A stretch of DNA of 64,000 nucleotides from UBA10646 sp046296295 (GTDB lineage Bacteria > Bacteroidota > Bacteroidia > Chitinophagales > Chitinophagaceae): positions 1 to 64,000 of the forward strand of contig JBKBLG010000002.1 of the NCBI GenBank assembly GCA_046296295.1, in the 5' to 3' direction. The notes beneath the pieces are model-generated. The model did not search any database. It worked only from the letters and a program-made list of their open reading frames with translations, and was not told the DNA's origin. This document shows, one piece after another, positions 9,756 through 17,391 of the stretch. The translations under genes and the position numbers were made by a program. Positions within the stretch are counted from its first letter, which is position 1. Each line of letters opens with the position of its first letter.

Positions 9756-9831
9756 TGTGGATAATGTAAGTGTATTTTTTGCAAGTTCTTGTGGGGCTTC
9801 ATTTTGCTGCGATACCCACACCTGTGGGTAA
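9756..9831 (-). promoter_or_regulatory. Cluster of DnaA boxes upstream of nrdJ
   Basis: On the minus strand there is a perfect DnaA box TTATCCACA (9756-9764) and, further upstream, TTACCCACA (9823-9831), one base off consensus, forming an inverted pair with ATACCCACA on the plus strand (9812-9820). The rest of the 320-bp leader is AT-rich, with a degenerate dispersed repeat at 9927-9940 (two mismatches). DnaA control of a ribonucleotide reductase gene is known for E. coli nrdAB; here it is inference. Confidence 0.55.
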
Positions 9832-9958
9832 CTAAAAAATTAATTTTTGGCAATAAAATTGTTAAACCCTTAATGCCAGATAGAAGCACAAAACCATCAA
9901 CAAAAAATAGAAAAACAGATGATATGCCTTGCGGTAAATAAAGCCATGATAGCACAAC

Positions 9959-10570
9959 TCACAATGCTGCACTTTGCCAGCCCATTGCTTGTATGTATTT
10001 CAAGACCTTAGGAAGTGCCCAACGCAGTCGTGGTAAGGCTTTGGCACTATCGTGAAATACGACTATACAACCAGGCTGCAAGTGTTGTTGTACATAATTG
10101 TAGCACTGCTCACCATCAATGCTAGTATCAAAATCGCCGCTGAGTAGCGACCACATTACAATGCGATAGTTCATTTGCCGTAAGGCATTTGCTTGCGCCC
10201 AAGTAAGGCGGCCGTAAGGCGGCCTAAACCAACTACTATTGATATGTTGTGCTGCGGCTATAACACCCTGCACATATTTTTCGGTATTGGTTTTAAAGCC
10301 GTTCGTGTGTGCTTGCGTGTGGTTACCAACTGTATGGCCTTGTTCGAGTATTTGTTGGTATATATCTGGATGTGTAGTCACATTTTTGCCGATACAAAAA
10401 AAGGTTGCTTTAGCATTGAATGCTGCCAGGGTAGACAGTACAAAAGGCGTGGCTTCGGGGTGTGGGCCATCGTCGAAAGTAAGGTACACCGTGTTGCCAT
10501 TGGCGGGCATTTGCCAAAGCAAGTTACGGTACCACATACGTAACCACCAAGGTGATGTTACTATGAACAT
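9959..10570 (-). CDS. Polysaccharide deacetylase (NodB homology domain)
   Basis: 203 aa, predicted metal-dependent carbohydrate esterase 4 fold removing N- or O-acetyl groups from a cell-envelope polysaccharide. Motif 1 TFDDGPH (31-37) supplies the catalytic base Asp33 and metal ligand Asp34; motif 2 HTQAH (84-88) gives the two metal-binding histidines; RPPYGR (116-121) is motif 3; WSLLSGDFD and VFHDS near the C-terminus match motifs 4 and 5. No signal peptide is obvious, although the N-terminus is hydrophobic (WWLRMWY). Substrate unknown: peptidoglycan or a surface glycan are both possible. Lies 15 bp downstream of the ARPP-1 gene on the same strand, so the two may be co-transcribed. Carries one G-variant repeat copy. 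Confidence 0.88.
   Translation of the reverse strand: MFIVTSPWWLRMWYRNLLWQMPANGNTVYLTFDDGPHPEATPFVLSTLAAFNAKATFFCIGKNVTTHPDIYQQILEQGHTVGNHTQAHTNGFKTNTEKYVQGVIAAAQHINSSWFRPPYGRLTWAQANALRQMNYRIVMWSLLSGDFDTSIDGEQCYNYVQQHLQPGCIVVFHDSAKALPRLRWALPKVLKYIQAMGWQSAAL
10172..10185 (+). repeat. Dispersed repeat, G variant (CATTTGCCGTAAGG)
   Basis: Inside the deacetylase gene, antisense. Followed by CA, so TGCC/GGCA pairs around GTAA: the A6->G change is matched by C at position 15. Confidence 0.85.
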
Positions 10571-10585
10571 AGTGCAAAGGTAATA

Positions 10586-11518
10586 TTAGTGCCCAAAGCC
10601 TAGCAAATGAATTGCCCGGCCACCCGCAACAGTAAGCTTGCCGTGCTGTTGTACCCAGCGAGCCTGCGTTGTTGGCGATAACACCTCGGACGCCCACTGT
10701 TGTACAGTGGCCAACGTAGGAAACGATTTTTTCACATGCACACGCCTGCTACGAACAGCGGCCACAAAAGCATTGGCCATGGCTGCTTTAAATAAGTTAT
10801 GAGCTGCATACACATCAATACTAATAATGCTACCATGTGTTACCGCAATCCAGCCTACCAATAGGGAATCGTTACTCCATGGCAGTGGTTGTATCGCTGT
10901 AATGCAGCCGGTATCAGCCTTACTTGTTGCATTGAAAAGATAAGTGTAACTCCACGTACTACTACTATCGTTATACTGTTTGTACATACTGTCAATATGC
11001 TTCCATACATGTTGCTGTGCACCCTGATGGAGCATAAACTCCTGCATGCGATAATCGGCACGCCCCGTACTAGAGAATTTGAACACCTTCGAGTCGGCCC
11101 AACGCCCCTTTTCAACACACAACACGTCTATATAAGTCCATTCATGATCGGGCATGAGTAATTGCATGTTCGTAACCATCCGATCTTGCTTGCCACCCTT
11201 AATGATATCGCCGGGTGTAAGTAAAATGGGTTGTCGGCCTTTGTTACGTAACCGCAACACTTTAATATCGGCACCATTATCGCCATCTACCTCATCAATT
11301 TGCACTCTTCTTTTTTGTATGGCCTCTGGTAACGATACATAAGATTTTTTTTCAGTTACATAACCTTGCGGTAAATGATAAATAGGGTACAACCGTAGCG
11401 CATCGCACTGCCATACACTATCCCATGCTACCCGTAGTAGTGGATATTGTAGCTGTGCCGCAGCATGCTGCCAAGAACACAAAATCAAGCTAAAAAGCAC
11501 CAAAAAAAGTAGCTTCAT
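10586..11518 (-). CDS. Secreted ARPP-1 domain protein of unknown function
   Basis: 310 aa with a signal peptide (MKLLFLVLFSLILCSWQHAAAQ). Residues about 45-200 match the ARPP-1 domain pattern as I remember it: SLPEAIQKRRV, LLTPGDIIKGGKQDRMV and VLCVEKGRW. That domain is known by association with phosphatase/rhodanese-type proteins and has no established biochemical role. No metal-binding or catalytic set stands out. The gene is 15 bp upstream of the polysaccharide deacetylase on the same strand, suggesting an envelope-related pair. A LPQGYV stretch near residue 50 is encoded by a C-variant copy of the dispersed repeat. Confidence 0.7.
   Translation of the reverse strand: MKLLFLVLFSLILCSWQHAAAQLQYPLLRVAWDSVWQCDALRLYPIYHLPQGYVTEKKSYVSLPEAIQKRRVQIDEVDGDNGADIKVLRLRNKGRQPILLTPGDIIKGGKQDRMVTNMQLLMPDHEWTYIDVLCVEKGRWADSKVFKFSSTGRADYRMQEFMLHQGAQQHVWKHIDSMYKQYNDSSSTWSYTYLFNATSKADTGCITAIQPLPWSNDSLLVGWIAVTHGSIISIDVYAAHNLFKAAMANAFVAAVRSRRVHVKKSFPTLATVQQWASEVLSPTTQARWVQQHGKLTVAGGRAIHLLGFGH
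11364..11377 (-). repeat. Dispersed repeat, C variant (CATTTACCGCAAGG)
   Basis: Inside the ARPP-1 gene, sense strand, encoding HLPQG. Loop becomes GCAA, still of the GNRA type; next base is T. Confidence 0.82.
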
Positions 11519-11611
11519 ACACCGAAAAATAGTGCCTTTAGCTTAAAAAAAGTTGAATAAGGTAGCATCATACCAAGCACATTTGAGGAAAGCTTAATCT
11601 TAAAAAGTGGG

Positions 11612-11625
11612 CATTTGCCGTAAGG
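11612..11625 (+). repeat. Dispersed repeat, G variant
   Basis: Intergenic, six bases before the -7 element of the nucleotidyltransferase gene. The only G6 copy followed by T rather than C. Confidence 0.85.
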
Positions 11626-11630
11626 TATGC

Positions 11631-11638
11631 TATTTTTG
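11631..11638 (+). promoter_or_regulatory. Candidate -7 element TATTTTTG
   Basis: Perfect TAnnTTTG match, about 125 bp upstream of the nucleotidyltransferase start and facing it; no matching -33 element at usual spacing. Confidence 0.4.
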
Positions 11639-11764
11639 CCACCGCAATGGCACAGCAATAGTGCAATTTGGTGATAAAAGAAGTGCCTGCACATAACAGT
11701 GAAAGCTGTATTTATTTGCTGTTGATCTTGCTATTAGGCAAGCCGCCATGTGAAACGAAAAACA

Positions 11765-12757
11765 ATGAAAGCAATTATTCCGGTGGCCGGAGCCGGTACA
11801 AAACTTAGGCCACATACATATACACAACCCAAAGCATTAATACCCATTGCCGGCAAAACCATCTTAGGTTTTATTGTAGAGCAACTACACGAAGCAGGCA
11901 TCAATGAATTCATTTTCATTGTAGGGTATTTGGGAGATAAGATTCACGATTTTGTAAAGCAAACTTACCCGCACCTTACCTGCCATGTAGTATTTCAAAA
12001 CGAGCGGCAAGGTACCGGACATGCCATAGAACTTACTAAAAGTCTTGTAGGCGACGATGAAGTTTTTGTGGTATTGGGTGATACTATTTGCGAATACGAT
12101 CTGAAAGAGGTGGTACAAAGCCCTTACAGCATGCTTGGGGTTAAAAAAGTAGATGATCCCAGAAATTTTGGCGTAGCCGAGGTAGACGATGATAACAATA
12201 TTGTGCATGTAGTTGAGAAGCCTGCAATACCAAAAAGTAATTTGGCATTGGTAGGATTATACAAAATCAAGGAAACGCAGTTTTTATTTGAATGCTTACA
12301 TCACATTTTCACGCACGATATTAAAAGCCATGGCGAATATAACCTTACCGATGCGCTAGATTGCATGATTAAGCGTGGTGCCAACTTTAAAATTTTTAAG
12401 GTTAAAAATTGGTTTGATTGTGGCAAAAAAGAGAGCTTACTCGAGAGCAATGCCACACTTTTAAAAAAATTCGGAGGCGTTGTTGCAGAAAATATTCAGC
12501 AAGAGAATGCTATTATCATTCCGCCGGTAAGTATCGGCAGCGGTTGTACGCTTAAGAACTGTATTATTGGTCCGCATGTAGCTGTTGGTGCTAACAGTAC
12601 TATTATGGCATCAATCGTGAGAGATAGTATTATTGGTAGTTATACAACACTTGATGAAGTAGTAGTTGATAATAGTCTTATAGGTAGCGATGCCGTAGTG
12701 AAAGGTTTAAGCCGCAGCTTAAATATTGGCGATAATACAGAAATAGACTTTGGTTAG
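11765..12757 (+). CDS. Sugar-1-phosphate nucleotidyltransferase
   Basis: 330 aa from the ATG at 11765 (an upstream ATG at 11750 would add MKRKT). Predicted to activate a sugar-1-phosphate with an NTP for envelope polysaccharide synthesis. The N-terminal Rossmann-type domain (about 1-235) has the family signature AGAGTKLRPHTYTQPKALIPI with the invariant GxGTxLRP loop and Lys; VVLGDTICEYD holds the metal-binding aspartate; NWFDCGKKESL is typical of RmlA/GlmU-like enzymes. Residues about 245-325 form a left-handed beta-helix hexapeptide region (VSIGSGCTLKNCIIGPHVAVG), as in GlmU-type bifunctional or tetrameric enzymes. Specificity (dTTP/glucose-1-P versus UTP/GlcNAc-1-P) cannot be read from sequence. 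Stop codon overlaps the promoter of the next gene. Confidence 0.88.
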   Translation: MKAIIPVAGAGTKLRPHTYTQPKALIPIAGKTILGFIVEQLHEAGINEFIFIVGYLGDKIHDFVKQTYPHLTCHVVFQNERQGTGHAIELTKSLVGDDEVFVVLGDTICEYDLKEVVQSPYSMLGVKKVDDPRNFGVAEVDDDNNIVHVVEKPAIPKSNLALVGLYKIKETQFLFECLHHIFTHDIKSHGEYNLTDALDCMIKRGANFKIFKVKNWFDCGKKESLLESNATLLKKFGGVVAENIQQENAIIIPPVSIGSGCTLKNCIIGPHVAVGANSTIMASIVRDSIIGSYTTLDEVVVDNSLIGSDAVVKGLSRSLNIGDNTEIDFG

Positions 12758-12762
12758 CTTTG
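12755..12762 (+). promoter_or_regulatory. -7 promoter element TAGCTTTG overlapping a stop codon
   Basis: Perfect TAnnTTTG whose first bases are the TAG stop of the preceding gene, 18 bp before the nitronate monooxygenase ATG. Confidence 0.5.
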
Positions 12763-12780
12763 TAGCACTAACAAACAGTG

Positions 12781-13728
12781 ATGATTGATAAAAATGCTAT
12801 ATGCCAACTATTTGGCATAAAAATACCTATTATACAAGGTGGTATGATTTGGGCAAGCGGCTGGCGACTGGCTAGTGCTGTGAGCAATGCTGGTGGCTTA
12901 GGTATTATTGGTGCCGGCAGTATGTATCCTGAGGTGCTGATATACCATATACAACAATGCCAACAAGCAACCCAACAGCCTTTTGGCGTTAATCTACCGC
13001 TGCTCTATCCAGATATCGATAAACATATTGCAACCATTGCAGAGAAGCAAGTTCCTATCGTATTTACAAGTGCTGGCAACCCTGCAAAATATACACACCA
13101 GCTACAGCACTATGGTTGTAAAGTAGTACATGTTGTAAGTAGTACCAAACAAGCACTCAAAGCACAAGATGCCGGCTGCGATGCCGTTGTAGCCGAAGGC
13201 TTTGAAGCTGGCGGACACAATGGTCGCGAAGAAACCACTACAATGGTGTTAATACCTGCAGTGGCCAAAGCAGTAACTATACCAGTAATTGCCGCAGGTG
13301 GTATTGCCACGGGGCAGCAAATGCTGGCAGCATTCGCATTAGGCGCTAGTGGCGTACAAATGGGTAGCCGTTTTGTAGCTACTGAAGAGGCAAGTAGCCA
13401 CTTGGCATTTAAGCAAGCAGTATTAGCAGCAGGTGAAGGCGACACCATGCTGATGATGAAAAAAACAGTTCCGGTGCGCTTACTAAAAAACCATTTCTTT
13501 GAACAAATTGCAGCAGCAGAAGCACAAGGCGCCGATGCCGAAACCCTTAAAGGCATACTCGGTAGAGGCAGGGCCAAAAAAGGAATGTTCGAAGGCGATA
13601 TCCAGGAAGGCGAATTAGAAATCGGACAGGCAGCAAGTTTAATCAATACCATAGAGCCGGCTGCCACTGTGGTTGCACAAGTGTGGAGCGAATTTTTAGC
13701 AGCGAAACACAAACTCTGCAACGAGTAG
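12781..13728 (+). CDS. Nitronate monooxygenase family FMN protein (2-nitropropane dioxygenase-like)
   Basis: 315 aa from ATG 12781; a GTG one codon upstream is an alternative. FMN-binding TIM-barrel of the NMO/FabK group. Features: IPIIQGGMIWASG and AVSNAGGLGIIGAG at the N-terminus, AEGFEAGGHNGREE around residue 145, IPVIAAGGIATGQQ (about 175) and GASGVQMGSRFVAT (about 195) forming the phosphate-binding loops. The GGHNG motif is shared by NMO and enoyl-ACP reductase FabK, so a role in fatty-acid synthesis cannot be excluded. Probably has its own promoter inside the end of the nucleotidyltransferase gene. Confidence 0.85.
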   Translation: MIDKNAICQLFGIKIPIIQGGMIWASGWRLASAVSNAGGLGIIGAGSMYPEVLIYHIQQCQQATQQPFGVNLPLLYPDIDKHIATIAEKQVPIVFTSAGNPAKYTHQLQHYGCKVVHVVSSTKQALKAQDAGCDAVVAEGFEAGGHNGREETTTMVLIPAVAKAVTIPVIAAGGIATGQQMLAAFALGASGVQMGSRFVATEEASSHLAFKQAVLAAGEGDTMLMMKKTVPVRLLKNHFFEQIAAAEAQGADAETLKGILGRGRAKKGMFEGDIQEGELEIGQAASLINTIEPAATVVAQVWSEFLAAKHKLCNE

Positions 13729-13827
13729 CAACTACTATACTCATACCCAAAAATTTAATCTTACAAGCTGTAACAAAAGCATAATTTGAAACGTCTAATG
13801 GAGTGTTATACTGTTAATACCACTGCT

Positions 13828-14241
13828 ATGAAGTATGTTTCAACCTTTCTTGTTGCCTGTATCACATGCACAGCTATTTTCGCTGGCACCAATGGCAATA
13901 GTAAAAGTACCAATCTTAACCAACTCGACGGAACCATTATTGACGCCGAAACCAAGCGACCAGTCGCAGAAGTACTCGTTGTTGTTCGTAATACCAATAC
14001 CAAAGCAGAAGTTGTGGTAAAAACCAATGCCGATGGTAAATTTTCTATTGGAAAACTACCTGAAGGCAACTATTACATCCGCTGCCGGAAAGATGCCTAC
14101 AGCCCTGCAGAAAAAGCCAACATCTCCATTAAGCAACAGCTTACTACGCGTATACACTTTGAATTAGAAACCCTAGCAACTGTGGAAAGTATCAGCGGCG
14201 ACCACCGCGATATGCTGTTCCAACGATTTTTTCTGCGATGA
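13828..14241 (+). CDS. Small secreted protein with a carboxypeptidase regulatory-like domain
   Basis: 137 aa from the ATG at 13828, chosen because it begins the signal peptide (MKYVSTFLVACITCTAIFAG); the longer in-frame version from 13786 would bury it. Residues about 35-110 are a CarboxypepD_reg-like beta-sandwich (LDGTIIDAETKRPVAEV, NADGKFSIGKLPEGNYYIRC), the module normally found at the N-terminus of TonB-dependent receptors and T9SS proteins. Here it stands alone with no receptor barrel. Function unknown; possibly periplasmic or surface-associated. Ends 22 bp before a strong terminator. Confidence 0.75.
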   Translation: MKYVSTFLVACITCTAIFAGTNGNSKSTNLNQLDGTIIDAETKRPVAEVLVVVRNTNTKAEVVVKTNADGKFSIGKLPEGNYYIRCRKDAYSPAEKANISIKQQLTTRIHFELETLATVESISGDHRDMLFQRFFLR

Positions 14242-14263
14242 ATGAATAGCCAATAATTTTTCA

Positions 14264-14296
14264 AACGTTCGACATTACCAAGGTCGAACGTTTTTT
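14264..14296 (+). terminator. Rho-independent terminator
   Basis: AACGTTCGAC (14264-14273) pairs with GTCGAACGTT (14283-14292), followed by TTTT. Serves the small CarboxypepD_reg-like gene. Confidence 0.88.
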
Positions 14297-14305
14297 GTAG
14301 TATCA

Positions 14306-14319
14306 CCTTACGGTAAATG
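14306..14319 (-). repeat. Dispersed repeat, exact
   Basis: Intergenic, immediately after a terminator; next base on its strand is T. Confidence 0.92.
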
Positions 14320-14541
14320 GAGGTAAATGCATCAAGATACTTTCGAACTGGTAACAATCGAGTGCGATGCTTGGATAATAGCAGCGATGCCACTTAACAT
14401 ATCGGCATAAAAAAGGACCAAGGTAGAAACCTTAGCCCGTTTTTTTAATCCGTACCCTATGAAAACATTTCAAAATTAGTATGCATTAGCATACAAAACC
14501 ATTTTCAGGTAAAGATTTTTTTAAGTTTTTTTAATGTTGTT
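14320..14541. other. Intergenic stretch without a gene
   Basis: Between convergent genes. Apart from the terminator and repeat just upstream, it holds a weak hairpin (AAGGT/ACCTT, about 14413-14430) followed on the minus strand by a T-rich run, a plausible terminator for the lipoprotein gene at 14542. I see no credible coding sequence. Confidence 0.5.
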
Positions 14542-15516
14542 CTAACGTAAAGTAATTGTACGTGGTGTACCACCATTTACCGTAAGGGTGGCCTGGTTAT
14601 CGCAAGTACCATTACCAAAATCGAGCAATGCAGTATAAGTATTGCTACCAGAGTTACGCACTACACGGTTTTGACCACGCACCAACCAACGACAATTGAA
14701 ACGACGAATTAAAGGTTGTACAACTTCAGAACTCCATTGTGTACTATTGGCACCACGCACTATTGTACCATTAGCACTACCTGTAATGCTAAATACATCA
14801 TCGGCAGGAAGGTTAGGCGTACCATTACCTTCTGTTTGCACCCAAGTTTTTTCGCGATTCCAAGCAGTGTAATTACCATTGGGGGCTGTTAAGCGACCAT
14901 TGAGTACAACAGTTCTAAAGCTACGGTTATTAGAGGTACTTACATTTTTTAGGCGGTGTGTACCCTCTACACGTACGCTATCTACAAAATAATTTTCAAA
15001 GGTTGTGGTGGCTTCGCTGTTGGGTACGCGTAAGCTACCGGTATATACTGTGATAATTTTACCACGACGAACACGGCCATCCATACCCCGGCAACCTGTA
15101 CCGAAATTGATAGTTACTGTTCTTGGATATACATTCGGTGCTTGTGGTGTAACTGTTACGGTAAAGCAACGAGCCGGAGGGTTATTGGTACCGCTACCAC
15201 TACCACCTGGAGGCACACTATCTGTGCGGTTAGCAATATAAACTTTGCCAGTTTCGTTCGAAGTAGCAGCACGGCCAAAAATACTAATACCCATATCGAG
15301 GCCAGCCTCATCGTTCACACCCATAGCTATGTCAGATACATCGTTGAACATAAACTCAGCTTCATCATCGCTGATAGCTGCTTCTGTGGTTACTTGTACT
15401 TCTTGTTCGGCTTGCACCGCATTGTTAGCATCATCGTTAGATTTAGAGCAACTTACTGTTGCGAACGTTATGGCCGATGCTACAAGCCAAAAACGTGTGG
15501 GGAATGTACGCTTCAT
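14542..15516 (-). CDS. Lipoprotein of unknown function
   Basis: 324 aa. The N-terminus is a lipoprotein signal (MKRTFPTRFWLVASAITFATVSC, lipobox ATVSC) followed by an acidic, low-complexity tether (about 24-60). The remainder is Gly/Ser/Thr/Asn-rich beta structure with TVTINFGTGCRGMDGRVRRG (about 135-155) and a C-terminal LDFGNGTCDNQATL, paired cysteines suggesting disulfides. I do not recognise a characterised family; similar lipoproteins are common in Bacteroidetes. Probably anchored in the outer membrane. Monocistronic, divergent from tatD. An exact repeat copy near the 3' end encodes LTVN. Confidence 0.7.
   Translation of the reverse strand: MKRTFPTRFWLVASAITFATVSCSKSNDDANNAVQAEQEVQVTTEAAISDDEAEFMFNDVSDIAMGVNDEAGLDMGISIFGRAATSNETGKVYIANRTDSVPPGGSGSGTNNPPARCFTVTVTPQAPNVYPRTVTINFGTGCRGMDGRVRRGKIITVYTGSLRVPNSEATTTFENYFVDSVRVEGTHRLKNVSTSNNRSFRTVVLNGRLTAPNGNYTAWNREKTWVQTEGNGTPNLPADDVFSITGSANGTIVRGANSTQWSSEVVQPLIRRFNCRWLVRGQNRVVRNSGSNTYTALLDFGNGTCDNQATLTVNGGTPRTITLR
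14574..14587 (+). repeat. Dispersed repeat, exact
   Basis: Inside the lipoprotein gene, antisense, coding strand LTVN near the C-terminus; next base is G (no closing pair). Confidence 0.9.
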
Positions 15517-15616
15517 GGTTCTTTAGTTTAAAGTTGTGCTGTTTAATACAATAAAAAAGACTGCAGTGCTTGCAATAGGTTTAAACAACTTGTACAATTC
15601 TTTCAGACATTTGCGT

Positions 15617-16393
15617 ATGCAATTATTAGTAGATACACATACACACTTATACCTGACCGAATTTAGAGAAGATATTGATACCGTTATCAACAATGCAATA
15701 AAAGTTGGCGTTCGCTACTTTTTATTACCTGCAATAGACAGTACACATACAGATGCTATGCATGCACTAGAAGCTGCCTATCCAGAAAAAATATTTGCTA
15801 TGGCAGGCTTACACCCTTGTTCAGTGAATGATAATGTAGCTACTGAATTGGCACATGTACAACAGTTATTAAAGCAACATAGCTACAAGGCTATTGGCGA
15901 AATTGGGCTAGACCATTATTGGGATACTACTTATACCACCCAACAAGAACAAGCTTTTGAACAGCAAATGGAGTGGGCACTTACTTACAACATACCCATT
16001 GTAATACATACCCGTAATGCCATGCAGCGTACTATTGATATGGTACAGCCATTTGCCCGTAAGGGACTACAAGGTATTTTCCACTGTTTTAGCGGTAGTT
16101 ACGAAAGTGCTAAACAAATTATCGACATGAATTTTTTGTTGGGTATTGGCGGCGTAGTAACCTATAAAAATGCGGGATTGGGTGCTGTACTTGCTAAAAT
16201 TGGTATTGAACCTTTGGTACTAGAAACCGATGCACCATACCTAACACCTGTACCATTTAGGGGTAAGCGTAACGAGCCGGCCTATTTAAGTTATGTGGTA
16301 GCAGCTATTGCCCAACATACTCAAGTTTCAGAAGCAATTGTTGCAAAAGTTACTACAGCTAATGCTATGAAAATTTTTAAGCTACCGCAGTAA
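15617..16393 (+). CDS. TatD family metal-dependent hydrolase
   Basis: 258 aa from the ATG at 15617, which places VDTHTHLYL directly at the N-terminus as in the family; the longer reading from 15536 would overlap the divergent lipoprotein promoter. TIM-barrel amidohydrolase-type deoxyribonuclease. Metal ligands: HTH (about 9-11), Glu in GEIGLDHYW, His in IVIHTRNA, His in GIFHCFSGS, Asp in LETDAPYL. Role: 3'-5' DNA/RNA exonuclease or quality-control nuclease in the cytoplasm. Contains a lengthened version of the dispersed repeat (16050-16065; CCC-GTAA-GGG). Ends 28 bp before tRNA-Ser. Confidence 0.93.
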   Translation: MQLLVDTHTHLYLTEFREDIDTVINNAIKVGVRYFLLPAIDSTHTDAMHALEAAYPEKIFAMAGLHPCSVNDNVATELAHVQQLLKQHSYKAIGEIGLDHYWDTTYTTQQEQAFEQQMEWALTYNIPIVIHTRNAMQRTIDMVQPFARKGLQGIFHCFSGSYESAKQIIDMNFLLGIGGVVTYKNAGLGAVLAKIGIEPLVLETDAPYLTPVPFRGKRNEPAYLSYVVAAIAQHTQVSEAIVAKVTTANAMKIFKLPQ

Positions 16394-16401
16394 AGGAAGC
16401 T

Positions 16402-16409
16402 TATTTTTG
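16402..16409 (+). promoter_or_regulatory. -7 promoter element TATTTTTG of tRNA-Ser
   Basis: Perfect TAnnTTTG, 13 bp before the mature tRNA 5' end, at the right distance for transcription initiation. Confidence 0.6.
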
Positions 16410-16421
16410 CCGCCTTGCTAC

Positions 16422-16508
16422 AGAGAGGTGCCCGAGTGGTTGAAGGGGGTCGCCTGGAAAGCGGCTATACGGGAAACTGTATCGAGGGTTCGAATCCCTT
16501 CCTCTCTG
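16422..16508 (+). tRNA. tRNA-Ser(GGA)
   Basis: 87-nt type II tRNA with a long variable arm. Acceptor arms AGAGAGG/CCTCTCT pair, discriminator G as expected for serine, T-loop GGTTCGAATCC, anticodon loop CTGGAAA with anticodon GGA. The 3' CCA is not encoded. Confidence 0.96.
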
Positions 16509-16591
16509 CAATTACTGCTACCCCTCCATTACTTACCTTACGTTAAATACTAATATTATTACCACCACTCTTCCTTATTTCACACCTGCCG

Positions 16592-16807
16592 ATGGTGCAT
16601 GTAATACTACTTCCAATGCATATCAAGCCAAATCAACTCATGCAGCAATTGGCACACCAACAAGTGAACATTCCAAGTACAATGGATATGATGCTAGCAC
16701 AACACCACGCAGCCGTACCATCATATGTTCCCCTTGAGTTAGGGATAGAAAATGACATCGCACAACTCGAAAAAGCCAAGGCAGTACTTAAAGCCAACTT
16801 ACGTTAG
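16592..16807 (+). CDS. Small hypothetical protein
   Basis: 71 aa; an internal ATG (residue 9, MHIKPNQLMQQLAHQQ) is an equally good start. Gln/His/Met-rich N-terminal half and a helical C-terminal end (ENDIAQLEKAKAVLKANL) that could form a short coiled coil. No signal peptide, membrane segment or recognised domain. It overlaps the convergent methyltransferase-like gene by 4 nt at the stop codons, a compact arrangement that supports it being real, but coding status is moderate only. Confidence 0.45.
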   Translation: MVHVILLPMHIKPNQLMQQLAHQQVNIPSTMDMMLAQHHAAVPSYVPLELGIENDIAQLEKAKAVLKANLR

Positions 16808-17247
16808 TACAACCAAGGTACTAAGCGATAAGTGTGTTGCCGATACTGTTGATAGTCGGTAAATTGCTGTTGCAGCATTTGTTCCTCCAAAGTTAACTTG
16901 TACACAAGCACAGCTACCAACAGCAACCATACACATAAGCGAAATACGTTATAATTACCCCACAAACCCGTTGCCGTAACCAATAACACAGCGGTGTACA
17001 TTGGGTGCCGCACATAAGCATACACACCTGTGACTATTAAAATTGCCCCTTTCGCCGGCGACGGGTGTACCCTCAGCTTGCTGCTACGCATCTCCCAAAC
17101 TGCTAAAAGGCCTATCATTACACCAATAATCGCCGGAATTAAAGTCCATTGCCCATACAGCCAATGGCTAAAAGGCCATACAAGTATGCCAATGCACAAC
17201 ATTTGTGTAAGCACCAACACCCAACCTATGATATACCGCTGTTGCAT
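16804..17247 (-). CDS. Membrane methyltransferase-like protein (ICMT/NnrU-type fold)
   Basis: 147 aa with four predicted membrane segments (about 5-28, 33-50, 78-100, 102-120). The motif YAYVRHPMYTA (about 77-87) and the downstream EEQML...F..YQQY pattern match the isoprenylcysteine carboxyl methyltransferase / phospholipid methyltransferase group, in which RHP and the Glu residue bind S-adenosylmethionine. Substrate unknown. Monocistronic, divergent from the acyl-CoA dehydrogenase gene with a repeat-bearing spacer. Confidence 0.78.
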   Translation of the reverse strand: MQQRYIIGWVLVLTQMLCIGILVWPFSHWLYGQWTLIPAIIGVMIGLLAVWEMRSSKLRVHPSPAKGAILIVTGVYAYVRHPMYTAVLLVTATGLWGNYNVFRLCVWLLLVAVLVYKLTLEEQMLQQQFTDYQQYRQHTYRLVPWLY

Positions 17248-17271
17248 GGCAACAAATTACTGCTTTCATAG

Positions 17272-17342
17272 CCTTGCGGCAAATAACCTACTGCCTATAT
17301 ACAGCTACCTTACGGTAAATGCGAAAAAAATTTGCCGTAAGG
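17272..17342. repeat. Three dispersed-repeat copies, two as an inverted pair
   Basis: A degenerate copy at 17272-17285 (three mismatches, but G6 and C15 both present), an exact copy on the minus strand at 17308-17321, and AATTTGCCGTAAGG at 17329-17342 facing it only 7 nt away and followed by CA (TGCC/GGCA). Confidence 0.85.
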
Positions 17343-17374
17343 CACGAAGCTTCGTTTATTTGCAAATAAAATAA

Positions 17375-17388
17375 CTAACATTAGTTAG
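17375..17388. promoter_or_regulatory. Short dyad CTAAC-ATTA-GTTAG before the acyl-CoA dehydrogenase gene
   Basis: Perfect 5-bp arms with a 4-bp spacer, ending 3 bp before the ATG at 17392. The position fits an operator, but the dyad is short. Confidence 0.3.
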
Positions 17389-17391
17389 CAT

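Noticed and set aside
9671..9955. 94-aa open frame on the minus strand upstream of nrdJ
   Set aside because: Covers the DnaA boxes, the leader hairpin and AT-rich regulatory DNA; translation is Phe/Leu/Lys-rich with no domain and no promoter position.
9638..9958. Cobalamin riboswitch controlling nrdJ
   Set aside because: None of the conserved blocks (GTGAAA, GCCACTG, GACCTGCC) occurs in this leader.
10208..10222. GGCCGTAAGGCGG in the deacetylase gene as another copy
   Set aside because: Has the GCC-GTAA-GGC core but not the CATTT flank; kept apart from the count, although it lies only 36 bp from a true copy.
13110..13721. 203-aa open frame antisense to the nitronate monooxygenase gene
   Set aside because: Shadow of a well-supported gene; composition is Ala/Ser/Pro-rich without any motif. 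The same holds for other long antisense frames over nrdJ, leuS, dxs and the GH13 gene.
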